From: Halobaculum magnesiiphilum
GTDB taxonomy: Archaea > Halobacteriota > Halobacteria > Halobacteriales > Haloferacaceae
Length of the DNA stretch: 64,000 nucleotides
Assembly (NCBI RefSeq): GCF_019823105.1
Contig: NZ_CP081958.1
Location: forward strand, 2,232,001 to 2,296,000
Direction of reading: 5' to 3'
In this document: positions 51,594 through 59,907 of the stretch, piece by piece
How the letters are laid out: the number at the start of each line of letters is the position of its first letter
Numbering within the stretch: the stretch's first letter is position 1
The notes under the pieces: model-generated
Databases searched by the model: none
Told to the model about the DNA's origin: nothing
The model's input: the letters and a program-made list of their open reading frames with translations, nothing else
Position numbers and translations under genes: made by a program

Positions 51594-52478
51594 CTAGAGG
51601 TTCCGCCAGCTCTGTTCGGGCTCCCAATCGAGTAGCTCCTTCGCCTTCGAAAGGTCTACGATCGCCTCGTGGCCGGGGAGTGGTTCCCGCACGTCGGCCT
51701 CAGGGTAGAACGTATCGACGACCTCGGCGGTCATCGCGTCGGCCGTGGTGTCGCCCGCGACTGCCCAGAACACCTCGTGACCGTCGTAGTCCGCCTCGAT
51801 CGCCTTCCGGGCGATCGACGCCGCATCTGCGATCGTGAGATAGGAGAAATACACCTCTCGACCCGTTGCCGGATGTACGTCGTGGAGTGCGTCGAGTGAC
51901 CGGTCGGGTTCGACGAAGTACTCGTGCATCTCCGCATCGTTGGTCACCCACGGGTACCGTAGCGAAGAGATGGTGAGGTCGGTCGACGGCCGTCGGCCGA
52001 AGCCGTCCGCGGTGACCTCCATCGCGTGTTTGGCGATTCCGTAGGGATCGCCGGGCGTGCGCGGGTGGGCCTCGTCGAGTGGAATGTACCGAACGTCCGC
52101 CGGACGCTCTTGATGCTCGCTTCCCATGGCGTTGATGCTGGAAGCCAGACAGACCGACTCTAGCCCGAGCGCGTCGGCCGCCTCAAGGACGTGCGCGGCC
52201 GACATGACGTTGCTCTCGTACACCCTGAAATCGGGGTTGCCATAGGGGTTTGGGATAGTTCCCATGTGGATGACGGCGTCCACGTCCGTCTTCGCGAACG
52301 CGCCGTACGTCTCGCCAGCGTCGAGTAGGTCCGTCGTTACGTACTTGTCGGAGACCTCCTCGTGCCGTTTCCCGCGCGAGACGTTCACCGTCTCGTAGCC
52401 GTGCTCCCCGAGGTGTTCGAGGATTGCCGAGCCGATCTTCCCGTTGCCTCCTGTGACCGCTATCGTGTCGAGTGTCAT
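51594..52478 (-). CDS. NAD-dependent sugar dehydrogenase/epimerase (SDR, uronate/azf-type)
   Basis: 294 aa extended SDR. VTGGNGKIGSAILEHLG binds NAD(P), ASSINAMGSEHQ supplies the catalytic Ser and DPYGIAKHAME the Tyr-x-x-x-Lys pair. Resembles uronate dehydrogenase and the haloarchaeal azf-type enzymes that oxidise aldoses or aldose phosphates to lactones. With a lactonase on one side and mannonate dehydratase on the other, oxidation of D-mannose (or another aldose) to a 1,5- or 1,4-lactone is the best reading; true epimerase activity is less likely. Confidence 0.82.
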   Translation of the reverse strand: MTLDTIAVTGGNGKIGSAILEHLGEHGYETVNVSRGKRHEEVSDKYVTTDLLDAGETYGAFAKTDVDAVIHMGTIPNPYGNPDFRVYESNVMSAAHVLEAADALGLESVCLASSINAMGSEHQERPADVRYIPLDEAHPRTPGDPYGIAKHAMEVTADGFGRRPSTDLTISSLRYPWVTNDAEMHEYFVEPDRSLDALHDVHPATGREVYFSYLTIADAASIARKAIEADYDGHEVFWAVAGDTTADAMTAEVVDTFYPEADVREPLPGHEAIVDLSKAKELLDWEPEQSWRNL

Positions 52479-52519
52479 AGGTTGTGTCAATCGTATTGAT
52501 GGTGGTTGTTGACGCCGCG

Positions 52520-53482
52520 CTACTCCAGCAGCCCCTTGATGTACCCGATCGCGAACAGCCGACCCATGTCGGTGTACCCCGCCATCGCGTCGTCGCGGTC
52601 CTGTTCGCCGACCATCCGCGGGACGTGATCCGGGCGGATCGGCCCTTCGAAGCCGACCTCCCGGTACGCCTCGATGGCGGCTTTCATGTCGGTCGGCCCC
52701 TCGTCGTGCCACGTCTCGACGAAGTTCCGTTCGTCGCCCTCGACGTCGCGGAAGTGGACGAAGTGGATCCGGTCGCCGAACTCGCGGATCGCCTCGATCG
52801 TGTCGGCGCCCATCGCGGAGAAGTTCCCCTGACAGAAAGTGACACCGTGGTGCGGGCTGTCGTGGAGATCGAGGATCCGCCGGTAGTCCTCGACGGATTG
52901 GACGATTCGCGGGATGCCGCGGACGGGTGACGTTGGTGGGTCGTCGGGGTGTAACGCGAGGTTCACGCCGTACTCCTCGGCGACGGGGACCACCTCGTCA
53001 AGGAAGTACTGCAGGTTCTCCCAGAGGTCGTCTTCCGTAATTCCGGCGGCTTCGTGGGCAGGGGCACGCTCCATCCACTCGTGGTCGTAGCCGATGCGCT
53101 GGGAGTTGCCGCGCCCCGGCACCGAGTCGGAGGTGCGGATGACGCCGAGCGGGTTCTCGGTCCACACCCAGCAGTACGTGTCAATTCCGAGTCGGCCCAT
53201 GTTCTCGATAAGGGTTTTGACGGTCTCGATCTCCTCGTCGCGGCCCTCGTTCCCGAGGACGGTCTCCTCCATCGGCGGGCGATCTTCGACGACATCCAGC
53301 GAGAGGCCGTGGTCCTCGAATCGAGTCACCGTGCGCTGGAGCGTGTCGTACTCCCACCAGTCGTCGACGCCCCAGAAGCGCACGACGGCAGTGTCGATGC
53401 CGAGTTGCTTGGCGATGGTCCACCGCCGATCCGGCTTCGGCGGGAGCATTACGGTCGGGTCCATGTCGTATCGGTCAGTCAT
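52520..53482 (-). CDS. uxuA: Mannonate dehydratase (UxuA family)
   Basis: 320 aa TIM-barrel. NLALHPDDPPTSPVRGIPRI, HGVTFCQGNFSAMGADTIEA, RIHFVHFRDVEGDERNFVET, and the C-terminal RPDHVPRMVGEQ carry the metal and substrate ligands of the UxuA family (Mn/Fe bound by His, Cys, His, Asp). Dehydrates D-mannonate to 2-keto-3-deoxygluconate. Shorter than bacterial UxuA (about 390 aa) but all C-terminal motifs are present. No glucuronate isomerase or mannonate oxidoreductase is nearby, so a hexuronate origin of mannonate is not indicated. Confidence 0.88.
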   Translation of the reverse strand: MTDRYDMDPTVMLPPKPDRRWTIAKQLGIDTAVVRFWGVDDWWEYDTLQRTVTRFEDHGLSLDVVEDRPPMEETVLGNEGRDEEIETVKTLIENMGRLGIDTYCWVWTENPLGVIRTSDSVPGRGNSQRIGYDHEWMERAPAHEAAGITEDDLWENLQYFLDEVVPVAEEYGVNLALHPDDPPTSPVRGIPRIVQSVEDYRRILDLHDSPHHGVTFCQGNFSAMGADTIEAIREFGDRIHFVHFRDVEGDERNFVETWHDEGPTDMKAAIEAYREVGFEGPIRPDHVPRMVGEQDRDDAMAGYTDMGRLFAIGYIKGLLE

Positions 53483-53504
53483 TTGTGTTTGTGGTCGTGG
53501 AATG

Positions 53505-54743
53505 TCAGTCGTCGGGCTGTGGGTCGTGCGCGGAGCGCCAGCACTCGTAGAACGCGCTGACAGGGTGGTAGTCGGGCTCAACGCCCGGTGGGTCGGGGGC
53601 GATGAGGTCGCCGCCGTCATTGGCCAGGAGGCGCTTCTCGTACCAGAGGCCAGCAGGCCCTCGGTAGCTGTCGGTACACGCGAGGAACCGGTGGTTCAAT
53701 TCCTGAAGGTGGTCGACCGTGTGGAGGTCACCGTATTCGGCGGCCCGCTCGGCGAGCGCTGCGGACGCACCGATGGCCTCCGCCAGTGCCCAACCGTACT
53801 GGTCGGACACGATTGGCCTCCCGTACTTCTCGTGGGTATACACGAAGCCGGTCCCCGTCCAGCCGTTGTCGACGGCAGTCTCGAACAACTCTAGCGCACG
53901 GGCGTACCAGCCGCCATCGGGCACGTACTCGTCGTTCTCCCCTGCGTCGGTCCCCTCGTCGTATCGGTCGAGCAGCGCGAGGAACTTCGCCCACTCGACG
54001 TGGTGGCCGGGCTGGTACCCCGGCGGCCGGAACTGGTGACGGGGTTCGTCCTCGTTGTACCCGAAGTCGTGGTCCCAGTCGTCGGTGTAGTGTTCCCACA
54101 GCAGTCCGTCGGTCTCCCTAGCAAGAGCGATCGTAATTGTATACGCGATGTGCCGGGCACGGTCGAGGTACCTCGTTTCTCCCGTGGCTTCGTAGGCGGC
54201 GAGGTAGGCCTCGCAGGCGTGCATGTTCGCGTTCTGGCCGCGGTATTCCTCCTGCTCGGTCCAGTCAGGGGCGCAGTCGCTCCGGACCATCCCGGCACCG
54301 TCGCGGAAGCGATCCTCGAGCAGCTCGTGGGTCGCCACGAGATCGTCCTCGGCGCCGTCAATATCGGCTGCTGTCGCACGTGCGAACGCGAGGAGGACGA
54401 AGGCATGCCCGTACGCCGATCGAGTCCGGTTGAGTGGCTCGCCATCTTTGCCGACAACGAGGTGGTAGCCATCCCCGTCGTCGGTGCGGTGCGCCTGTCG
54501 GAGAAACGCGAGCCCGTGTTCGGCAGCGTCGAGACACCAATCCGGGCCGTCGGCGACCGCACCGATCGCGAAGTTCGCGATCGACCGACACGTTGCCACG
54601 AGATGTCGCCGATGGTCGGTGTACGGATCTCCGGAGACCGGATGCAATAGCCGGAAGCCGCGTTCTGCGAGTGCGTCCGGATACTGCACACGGAGCGTCG
54701 CGAGTAGCCGGCCACGATTCGCGTTCGAAGGAGAGTTAATCAT
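53505..54743 (-). CDS. AGE-family sugar isomerase/2-epimerase
   Basis: 412 aa alpha6/alpha6 barrel of the N-acylglucosamine 2-epimerase superfamily. RSAYGHAFVLLAFARA, NANMHACEAYLAAYEATGET (family NxHM block), PGYQPGHHVEWAKFLALLDR (catalytic His) and SDQYGWALAEAIGASAAL are typical. Members interconvert mannose and fructose, glucose and fructose, sulfoquinovose and its ketose, or epimerise C2. Clustered with a beta-fructosidase upstream and mannonate dehydratase downstream, so mannose isomerase (fructose to mannose) is the likely role. Cytoplasmic. Confidence 0.85.
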   Translation of the reverse strand: MINSPSNANRGRLLATLRVQYPDALAERGFRLLHPVSGDPYTDHRRHLVATCRSIANFAIGAVADGPDWCLDAAEHGLAFLRQAHRTDDGDGYHLVVGKDGEPLNRTRSAYGHAFVLLAFARATAADIDGAEDDLVATHELLEDRFRDGAGMVRSDCAPDWTEQEEYRGQNANMHACEAYLAAYEATGETRYLDRARHIAYTITIALARETDGLLWEHYTDDWDHDFGYNEDEPRHQFRPPGYQPGHHVEWAKFLALLDRYDEGTDAGENDEYVPDGGWYARALELFETAVDNGWTGTGFVYTHEKYGRPIVSDQYGWALAEAIGASAALAERAAEYGDLHTVDHLQELNHRFLACTDSYRGPAGLWYEKRLLANDGGDLIAPDPPGVEPDYHPVSAFYECWRSAHDPQPDD

Positions 54744-54752
54744 CTCAAATTA

Positions 54753-55409
54753 TTATAATTGGCTGGGACTCGCGCCTGCGTTCTGTGACATTTCGATTTC
54801 CAGATTCCGTGATTCCTTGATCAGTAGGACATGCAATGAAGCCGTAACTCCGGCGAACAGGAGAACGAACGCGACCGTCAGCAAAACGGTCAACGCGAGT
54901 AGCGCCGTTGTGAGGAGCGCGGTGGCGAGCGCGGCTGTTGGGTGTGTGCTCACCCAGCGGACCCCCCGCCGTATCGCCGTCACGGGCATTGTTCCGGAGG
55001 CCATCTCGTCGAACGTAGGGATCAGCACCAGACCGACGTAGAGGGCGATGTAGCCGCTGACCAGAGCAACTACTTCACCGAACAGTGCCCCCTGTTCGAG
55101 TGCTTGCACCCCATACATGGTCGCGATGGCGGTGAAAGCGACGGGGACACCGCTGAACACAGCGCTTGCGACGCCGTTCTGCCGGAGGATCGCAATGATT
55201 CGTGACCAATCGATCGTGTTTCGGTCAGACCGGAGATCCTGCACAGCGACGTACACCGCCAACGTCGAAGGTCCGACCGTGATTATCGGGAGCGAGCAAA
55301 CTACCCAGAGGATGCTCAGGACGGCCAGCCGAAGTCCGTTCCCGTACACGAATCGGGGGAGCTGCGAGAGCGCCCTCGTGAATGCCAGTCGATTAGATTC
55401 GTTCGTCAT
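54753..55409 (-). CDS. DUF624 (YesL-like) membrane protein
   Basis: 218 aa, about five transmembrane segments. N-terminal FVYGNGLRLAVLSILWVVCS and SLPIITVGPSTLAVYVAVQD are the DUF624 signature. In bacteria, members accompany CUT1 sugar transporters (for example YesL). Lies 4 bp downstream of the permease gene stop, co-transcribed. Probably an accessory of the sugar ABC transporter; role unknown. Confidence 0.82.
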   Translation of the reverse strand: MTNESNRLAFTRALSQLPRFVYGNGLRLAVLSILWVVCSLPIITVGPSTLAVYVAVQDLRSDRNTIDWSRIIAILRQNGVASAVFSGVPVAFTAIATMYGVQALEQGALFGEVVALVSGYIALYVGLVLIPTFDEMASGTMPVTAIRRGVRWVSTHPTAALATALLTTALLALTVLLTVAFVLLFAGVTASLHVLLIKESRNLEIEMSQNAGASPSQL

Positions 55410-55412
55410 GGA

Positions 55413-56279
55413 TTATCCCGTTCCAGCCTGCATCTGGACGCTGGAAATGAGCTTGTCCTGGAACAGCAGGAAGACGATGAACAGCGGCAGCGAAGCCAGC
55501 GCCAGCGAGGTCATGATTACGTTCGGGGCCAGTGCGTTCACCGACCGAAGCGTAACGACACCGATCGGGAGCGTGTACAACTGGTCGTTATTGAGCACGA
55601 TTAGCGGCCACAGGAACTGGTTCCAGCTCCAGATGAAGACGAACAGACCGAGTGCCGTCAGGATCGGCGTCGACAGCGGCATAATGATCTGGGCGTAGAT
55701 TCTGAACGGGGAGAACCCGTCGAGGCGGGCTGCCTCCTCCAGTTCCTTCGGGATGTCCCTGAAGAACTGAACGAGTAGGAACACACCCAGTGGACCCGCC
55801 GCAAACGGCAGGATGATAGCCCAGTAAGAGTTGACCATCCCCAGGTTGTTGACCACGGTGAACAGGGGAATGATGTTGACGTACCCTGGAATCATGAAGC
55901 TCGCCAGAATAACCCCCAGTACGACGCTACGCCCAGGCCACTTGAGCCGCGTGAGCGAGAACGCGATCATCGAGTCGACCACGAGCACTAGGAACGTCGT
56001 GATGCTGGCGATCAGGAACGTGTTGAACGCCCACTGGTAGATGATCGGTTCCTGGACGAGGAAGCGTTCCCAATAGGCGAACGTCACGTCCGACGGGATC
56101 AAGAAGAACTCGCCACTGGCGACGAGCCCTGCGGGCGTCACCGACAGCTGGAACATCCGCCAGAAGGGGATGAAGAAGGCGATCGCTATCCCGTACATCA
56201 CGACGTACAGGGCAATCCGTGACAGCCGCTCTCGTCCGATGCGATCGACGAACCGATTTGATGCGCTTGAATTACTCAT
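55413..56279 (-). CDS. Sugar ABC permease, MalG type (CUT1)
   Basis: 288 aa from ATG 56279, overlapping the MalF-type stop by 8 bp; a longer in-frame start upstream is a shadow. Six transmembrane segments; EAA loop IPKELEEAARLDGFSPFRIY. C-terminal QDKLISSVQMQAGTG is similar to MalG/LacG endings (GxTxGAVKG). Part of an oligosaccharide importer. Confidence 0.92.
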   Translation of the reverse strand: MSNSSASNRFVDRIGRERLSRIALYVVMYGIAIAFFIPFWRMFQLSVTPAGLVASGEFFLIPSDVTFAYWERFLVQEPIIYQWAFNTFLIASITTFLVLVVDSMIAFSLTRLKWPGRSVVLGVILASFMIPGYVNIIPLFTVVNNLGMVNSYWAIILPFAAGPLGVFLLVQFFRDIPKELEEAARLDGFSPFRIYAQIIMPLSTPILTALGLFVFIWSWNQFLWPLIVLNNDQLYTLPIGVVTLRSVNALAPNVIMTSLALASLPLFIVFLLFQDKLISSVQMQAGTG

Positions 56280-57201
56280 TGTTCGTCCCCACGATGTAGT
56301 AGTTGAGTGCCGAGACCACGACCAGAATCGCCAGCAGCGTGTACCCAACAGCCGAACCGAACCCTAGCTGTCGCGTCTCGAACCCGAGTTGGTAGAGGTA
56401 GTAGACGAGCGTCTGCGTCTCCCCGCTCGGTCCGCCCCTCGTCATCACGAAGGGCTGGCCGAACACCTGGAACTGGAAGATCGTCGAGGCGATGACGACG
56501 AACAACAGTCCGTTTTTCATGTGCGGGAGTGTAATATCGCGGAACATCCGCCACGGACCTGCACCGTCGAGTCGTGCTGCCTCGTACAGGCGCTCCGGGA
56601 CGTTCTGTCGGGACGCCAGCAGGATGGCGAAGTAGAATCCTGTCTGCCACCACACGGTCGTGATGACGAGCGAGGGCATCGCCCAGAGATTCGAATTCAG
56701 CGGACTCCCCTCGATCAAGGAACCCAAGAGAAAGGTCCCGATACCTCCCTCCGCGAACATCTGTACCCAGATAAGTCCGACAACCGACACTGTCAGCACG
56801 TACGGGCTGAAGTAGAGGAACTGGAGGAGACGGTCTCCGACCAGTTCCTTGTTCAATCCGAGTGCGAGCACGAGGCTCAGTCCGACGATCAACGGGACGG
56901 TCATCGCAACGAACTCGAGGGTGTTCCAGAGGGCGTTCCAGAAGACTGGGTCGGAGAGCAGACGGGCGTAGTTTCCCACGCCGACGAACGTGGACTCCGA
57001 CGGCCTGAGGAAGTTCCACTCGAAGAGGCTCATGTACAGCCCTTTCGCCAATGGGTACAACATAAACACCGCAAACAGGGTGAGGTACGGCGACGCGAAC
57101 AGGAGCCCGATGATGAGCTCTCGCGTCGACCGCTCGGAGATGAACCGATTGAAGAACCCCGACGAAGTGTTGGCCGTGGCCGTGTCTACGTTTTCAGCCA
57201 T
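56272..57201 (-). CDS. Sugar ABC permease, MalF type (CUT1)
   Basis: 309 aa, six transmembrane segments after a ~35-residue cytoplasmic N-terminus. EAA loop YEAARLDGAGPWRMFRDITL. Follows the binding-protein gene by 4 bp and overlaps the MalG gene. Forms the membrane channel with it. Confidence 0.92.
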   Translation of the reverse strand: MAENVDTATANTSSGFFNRFISERSTRELIIGLLFASPYLTLFAVFMLYPLAKGLYMSLFEWNFLRPSESTFVGVGNYARLLSDPVFWNALWNTLEFVAMTVPLIVGLSLVLALGLNKELVGDRLLQFLYFSPYVLTVSVVGLIWVQMFAEGGIGTFLLGSLIEGSPLNSNLWAMPSLVITTVWWQTGFYFAILLASRQNVPERLYEAARLDGAGPWRMFRDITLPHMKNGLLFVVIASTIFQFQVFGQPFVMTRGGPSGETQTLVYYLYQLGFETRQLGFGSAVGYTLLAILVVVSALNYYIVGTNNE

Positions 57202-57205
57202 GGAA

Positions 57206-58573
57206 TCACGCGTCGTCTAACGCCGATTGGAGCGAGTTCGCAGCCTGCGTGAGTGCCTCGTCGACACTCATGTTTTGGAGGTACATCTCGTACAGCGGCT
57301 TCCAGTACCGGTTGCTGTTGAGATGAATCGGCGTCATCGGCTGGTACTCGATCTGGTTGTTCGTGACCATCTCGTGCATCCGCGAGATACTCTTGAACTC
57401 CGTCCAGAGCTTCGTGTTCTTCACTTCGCTCGATGTAGCAACTGACTTCGCGGCGGGGAGGTGCCCTCCGGCAGACGCCCAGAGCGTGTGATTCTGCGTG
57501 ATGTATTCGGCGAACTCGACGGCGGCCTGCTTCTCGGTTTCATTGTGGCTGTCGTTGACCGGGAAGTACAGCGAGTTGCTCTCGGCCCATGCGACGTCCT
57601 CGCCGGAACCGGGGAACATGAAGGGTTTGTGGAACTCGAACGAGAGGTCCTCAGGGACTTCCCCGTTCTCGTTCTCGAAGTTGTTGATCCCCCACGTTCC
57701 CTCGACGACCATACCGAGGTCACCGTTGACGAAGTCGTTGATTCGACCCAATCCGCTCCTGAACTCCGTTTTGTCCCAGCCGTGCTCGCCGACGACGGAC
57801 GACATCAATTGAGCTGCTTCCTTCCCGGGACCTTGGTCGAAGACGACGTCGTAGTTACCCGGTTCTCCCTCGATGATGTTACCGCCTGCCTGGGTGAGTG
57901 CGATGATGTACGCACGGAGCGCACTCTGGCCTGCCTGACCATTGAGCATCGAGAACGCTCGCGAGTCCGTTTCTTCCACGATCGTGTTACACGCGTCGGA
58001 AAACGACTGCCAGTCCGCGAAGTCGGGGTCGACTCCCGCTTCCTCCATGACGGCGTCGTTCGTGTAGAGTCCCTTCCCGTGGATGTCGAGCGGGAGCGCG
58101 TAGGTCTGCCCGTCGACTTGGAGGTTGTCCCACGCCGATTGGAAGTACTTGTTCTTCGCGCCGTTGGAGAGGTAGTCGTCGATGGGGTGACAGATCTGCT
58201 GGAGGTGACGACCGTAGGAGCCGTAGTAGCTCGCAACGTGAGGCGCGTTTCCGGAGCTGACAGACGTGAATAGCTTGGTCAGGAACTCCTCGAACGGGAC
58301 GCTCTGTTTGTTGACGGTGATCCCGTTGTCTAGAGCGTTGAAGTCCTCGACAAGCGAGGTCATCTCTTCGTTCTCCTGCGCCCCGAAGTACATCCAGTAA
58401 TCGAGCTGAATCGAATCGGAACTACCACCGCTGCTGCCGTCACCGCCACCGCCGGTGAGGCCAGAACAGCCAGCGAGCCCACTGGCCAGAAGCGCGCCGC
58501 CAGTACCGAGCGCGGCACGCCGAGTGATCTGTTTGCTGTTCGAATCGTCAGTCGCGTGATTCTGGTTCGTCAT
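57206..58573 (-). CDS. Sugar ABC substrate-binding lipoprotein (CUT1)
   Basis: 455 aa. Tat signal QITRRAALGTGGALLASG and lipobox LAGC, then Gly/Ser-rich linker. Mature domain is MalE-like (SBP_bac_1): QLDYWMYFGAQENEEMTSLV at first strand, GKGLYTNDAVMEEAGVDPDF hinge block, DLGMVVEGTWGINNFENENG. Binds an oligosaccharide outside the cell; given the GH32 enzyme, fructo-oligosaccharide or sucrose is likely. Confidence 0.9.
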   Translation of the reverse strand: MTNQNHATDDSNSKQITRRAALGTGGALLASGLAGCSGLTGGGGDGSSGGSSDSIQLDYWMYFGAQENEEMTSLVEDFNALDNGITVNKQSVPFEEFLTKLFTSVSSGNAPHVASYYGSYGRHLQQICHPIDDYLSNGAKNKYFQSAWDNLQVDGQTYALPLDIHGKGLYTNDAVMEEAGVDPDFADWQSFSDACNTIVEETDSRAFSMLNGQAGQSALRAYIIALTQAGGNIIEGEPGNYDVVFDQGPGKEAAQLMSSVVGEHGWDKTEFRSGLGRINDFVNGDLGMVVEGTWGINNFENENGEVPEDLSFEFHKPFMFPGSGEDVAWAESNSLYFPVNDSHNETEKQAAVEFAEYITQNHTLWASAGGHLPAAKSVATSSEVKNTKLWTEFKSISRMHEMVTNNQIEYQPMTPIHLNSNRYWKPLYEMYLQNMSVDEALTQAANSLQSALDDA

Positions 58574-58651
58574 TGGTGTGTTCGAGGTTGTATCTGGTTC
58601 GTTAGTTGTTGAGCGGTACTGCGGGATTGCTCGGTGTGGTGTACTGTTCGC

Positions 58652-59788
58652 TCATGATTCGGCTGTAGCCGACGAGCTGCTGGGGTTTCGGACGCGCTCA
58701 CCGACGAGAAGGTTCTCGCCCGTCTGTCGGTCGAACAGGTGGACGTGGTCCTCGGGAAGAGACAGCCCGACCGTCGTCCCAGGCTCGAAGCGAGTGCTTC
58801 CGTCGACTCGGACGGTCCACTCGGTCTCGTGCTTCGAGAGGTAGAGGTAGTTATCACTCCCCTCGTGTTCGAGGACGTCGAGTTCGGCTGTGATCGATTC
58901 TGACTCGTCGACCCGAACGTGTTCTGGACGAATTCCGAGAACGAACTCGTCAGTCGTCGCGCGGGCACGACATCTCGAGACGAGGTCTTTCGACGGCTGA
59001 TAGTCGAAGTCGTCGGCCACGAACCGCCCGTCTTCCAGTTCGACATCGAAGAAGTTCATCGACGGTGATCCGATGAAGTCCGCGACGAACTGGTTCGCTG
59101 GTTCAGCATACACGGTTTCGGGTGTGCCGACCTGCTGTATCGTTCCGTCGTCGAGGATCACAATTCGGTCCGACATGGTCATCGCCTCCGTCTGGTCGTG
59201 GGTAACATAGACCGACGTCGTCTCAAGGTCGTCCTGAATCCGCTGGAGCTCCGTTCGCATGTGGAGTCGCAGTTTCGCGTCTAGGTTCGACAGCGGTTCG
59301 TCGAACAGGAACACCTCTGGCTTCCGGACGATGGCGCGACCGGTGGCGACGCGCTGTTGTTGCCCTCCGGAGAGGCTGTTTGGTTTCTTGTCGAGGAGAT
59401 CTTCGATGCCCATCATCTCAGCGGTCTCCTCGACACGGGACTGAATCTTCTCGTCCGAGAGATCAGTGGTCAGTCGAAGTCCGTACGACATGTTCTTCCT
59501 AACGCTCATGTGGGGATAGAGCGCGTACTCCTGGAACACCATCGCCACACCCCGGTTCTGTGGTGCGACGTTGGTCACGACCTGGTCACCGATGCGCAGT
59601 GTCCCGTCAGTGATGTCCTCTAGCCCGGCTATCATCCTGAGTAGCGTCGACTTGCCGGATCCGGAGGGTCCGACGATAGTGAGGAACTCTCCGTCCCGAA
59701 CGTCGAGGCTAACGCCATCGACTGCCACTATCGTCCCCGAATCACCGCCGTACTCCTTTCGTATGTTATCGATTGTTATGCTTCCCAT
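58652..59788 (-). CDS. Sugar ABC ATPase (MalK/UgpC type)
   Basis: 378 aa from MGSITIDNIRKEYGG (ATG 59788; an in-frame start three codons earlier is less family-like). Walker A GPSGSGKSTLLRMIAG, signature LSGGQQQRVATGRAI, Walker B VFLFDEPLSNLDA, switch VTHDQTEAMTM, then C-terminal TOBE regulatory domain (ELDVLEHEGSDNYLY, LSLPEDHVHLFDRQTGENLL). Follows the GH32 gene; the binding-protein start lies 78 bp further downstream. Confidence 0.92.
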   Translation of the reverse strand: MGSITIDNIRKEYGGDSGTIVAVDGVSLDVRDGEFLTIVGPSGSGKSTLLRMIAGLEDITDGTLRIGDQVVTNVAPQNRGVAMVFQEYALYPHMSVRKNMSYGLRLTTDLSDEKIQSRVEETAEMMGIEDLLDKKPNSLSGGQQQRVATGRAIVRKPEVFLFDEPLSNLDAKLRLHMRTELQRIQDDLETTSVYVTHDQTEAMTMSDRIVILDDGTIQQVGTPETVYAEPANQFVADFIGSPSMNFFDVELEDGRFVADDFDYQPSKDLVSRCRARATTDEFVLGIRPEHVRVDESESITAELDVLEHEGSDNYLYLSKHETEWTVRVDGSTRFEPGTTVGLSLPEDHVHLFDRQTGENLLVGERVRNPSSSSATAES

Positions 59789-59907
59789 CAAGAACACAAC
59801 TAGACGCCACCGACTTCAATCTTTCTCACAACTGTGGTGAATATTGTTTAGTCCTGGTGAGAAGTTATCGATCCCAGAAAGGGTCCATCGAGAATGACTC
59901 GACGATG

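Noticed and set aside
50544-53482. Hexuronate (glucuronate) degradation as the role of UxuA and the SDR
   Set aside because: No uronate isomerase, mannonate oxidoreductase or glucarate dehydratase nearby; GH32 and AGE genes point to neutral sugars. Not excluded for the SDR.
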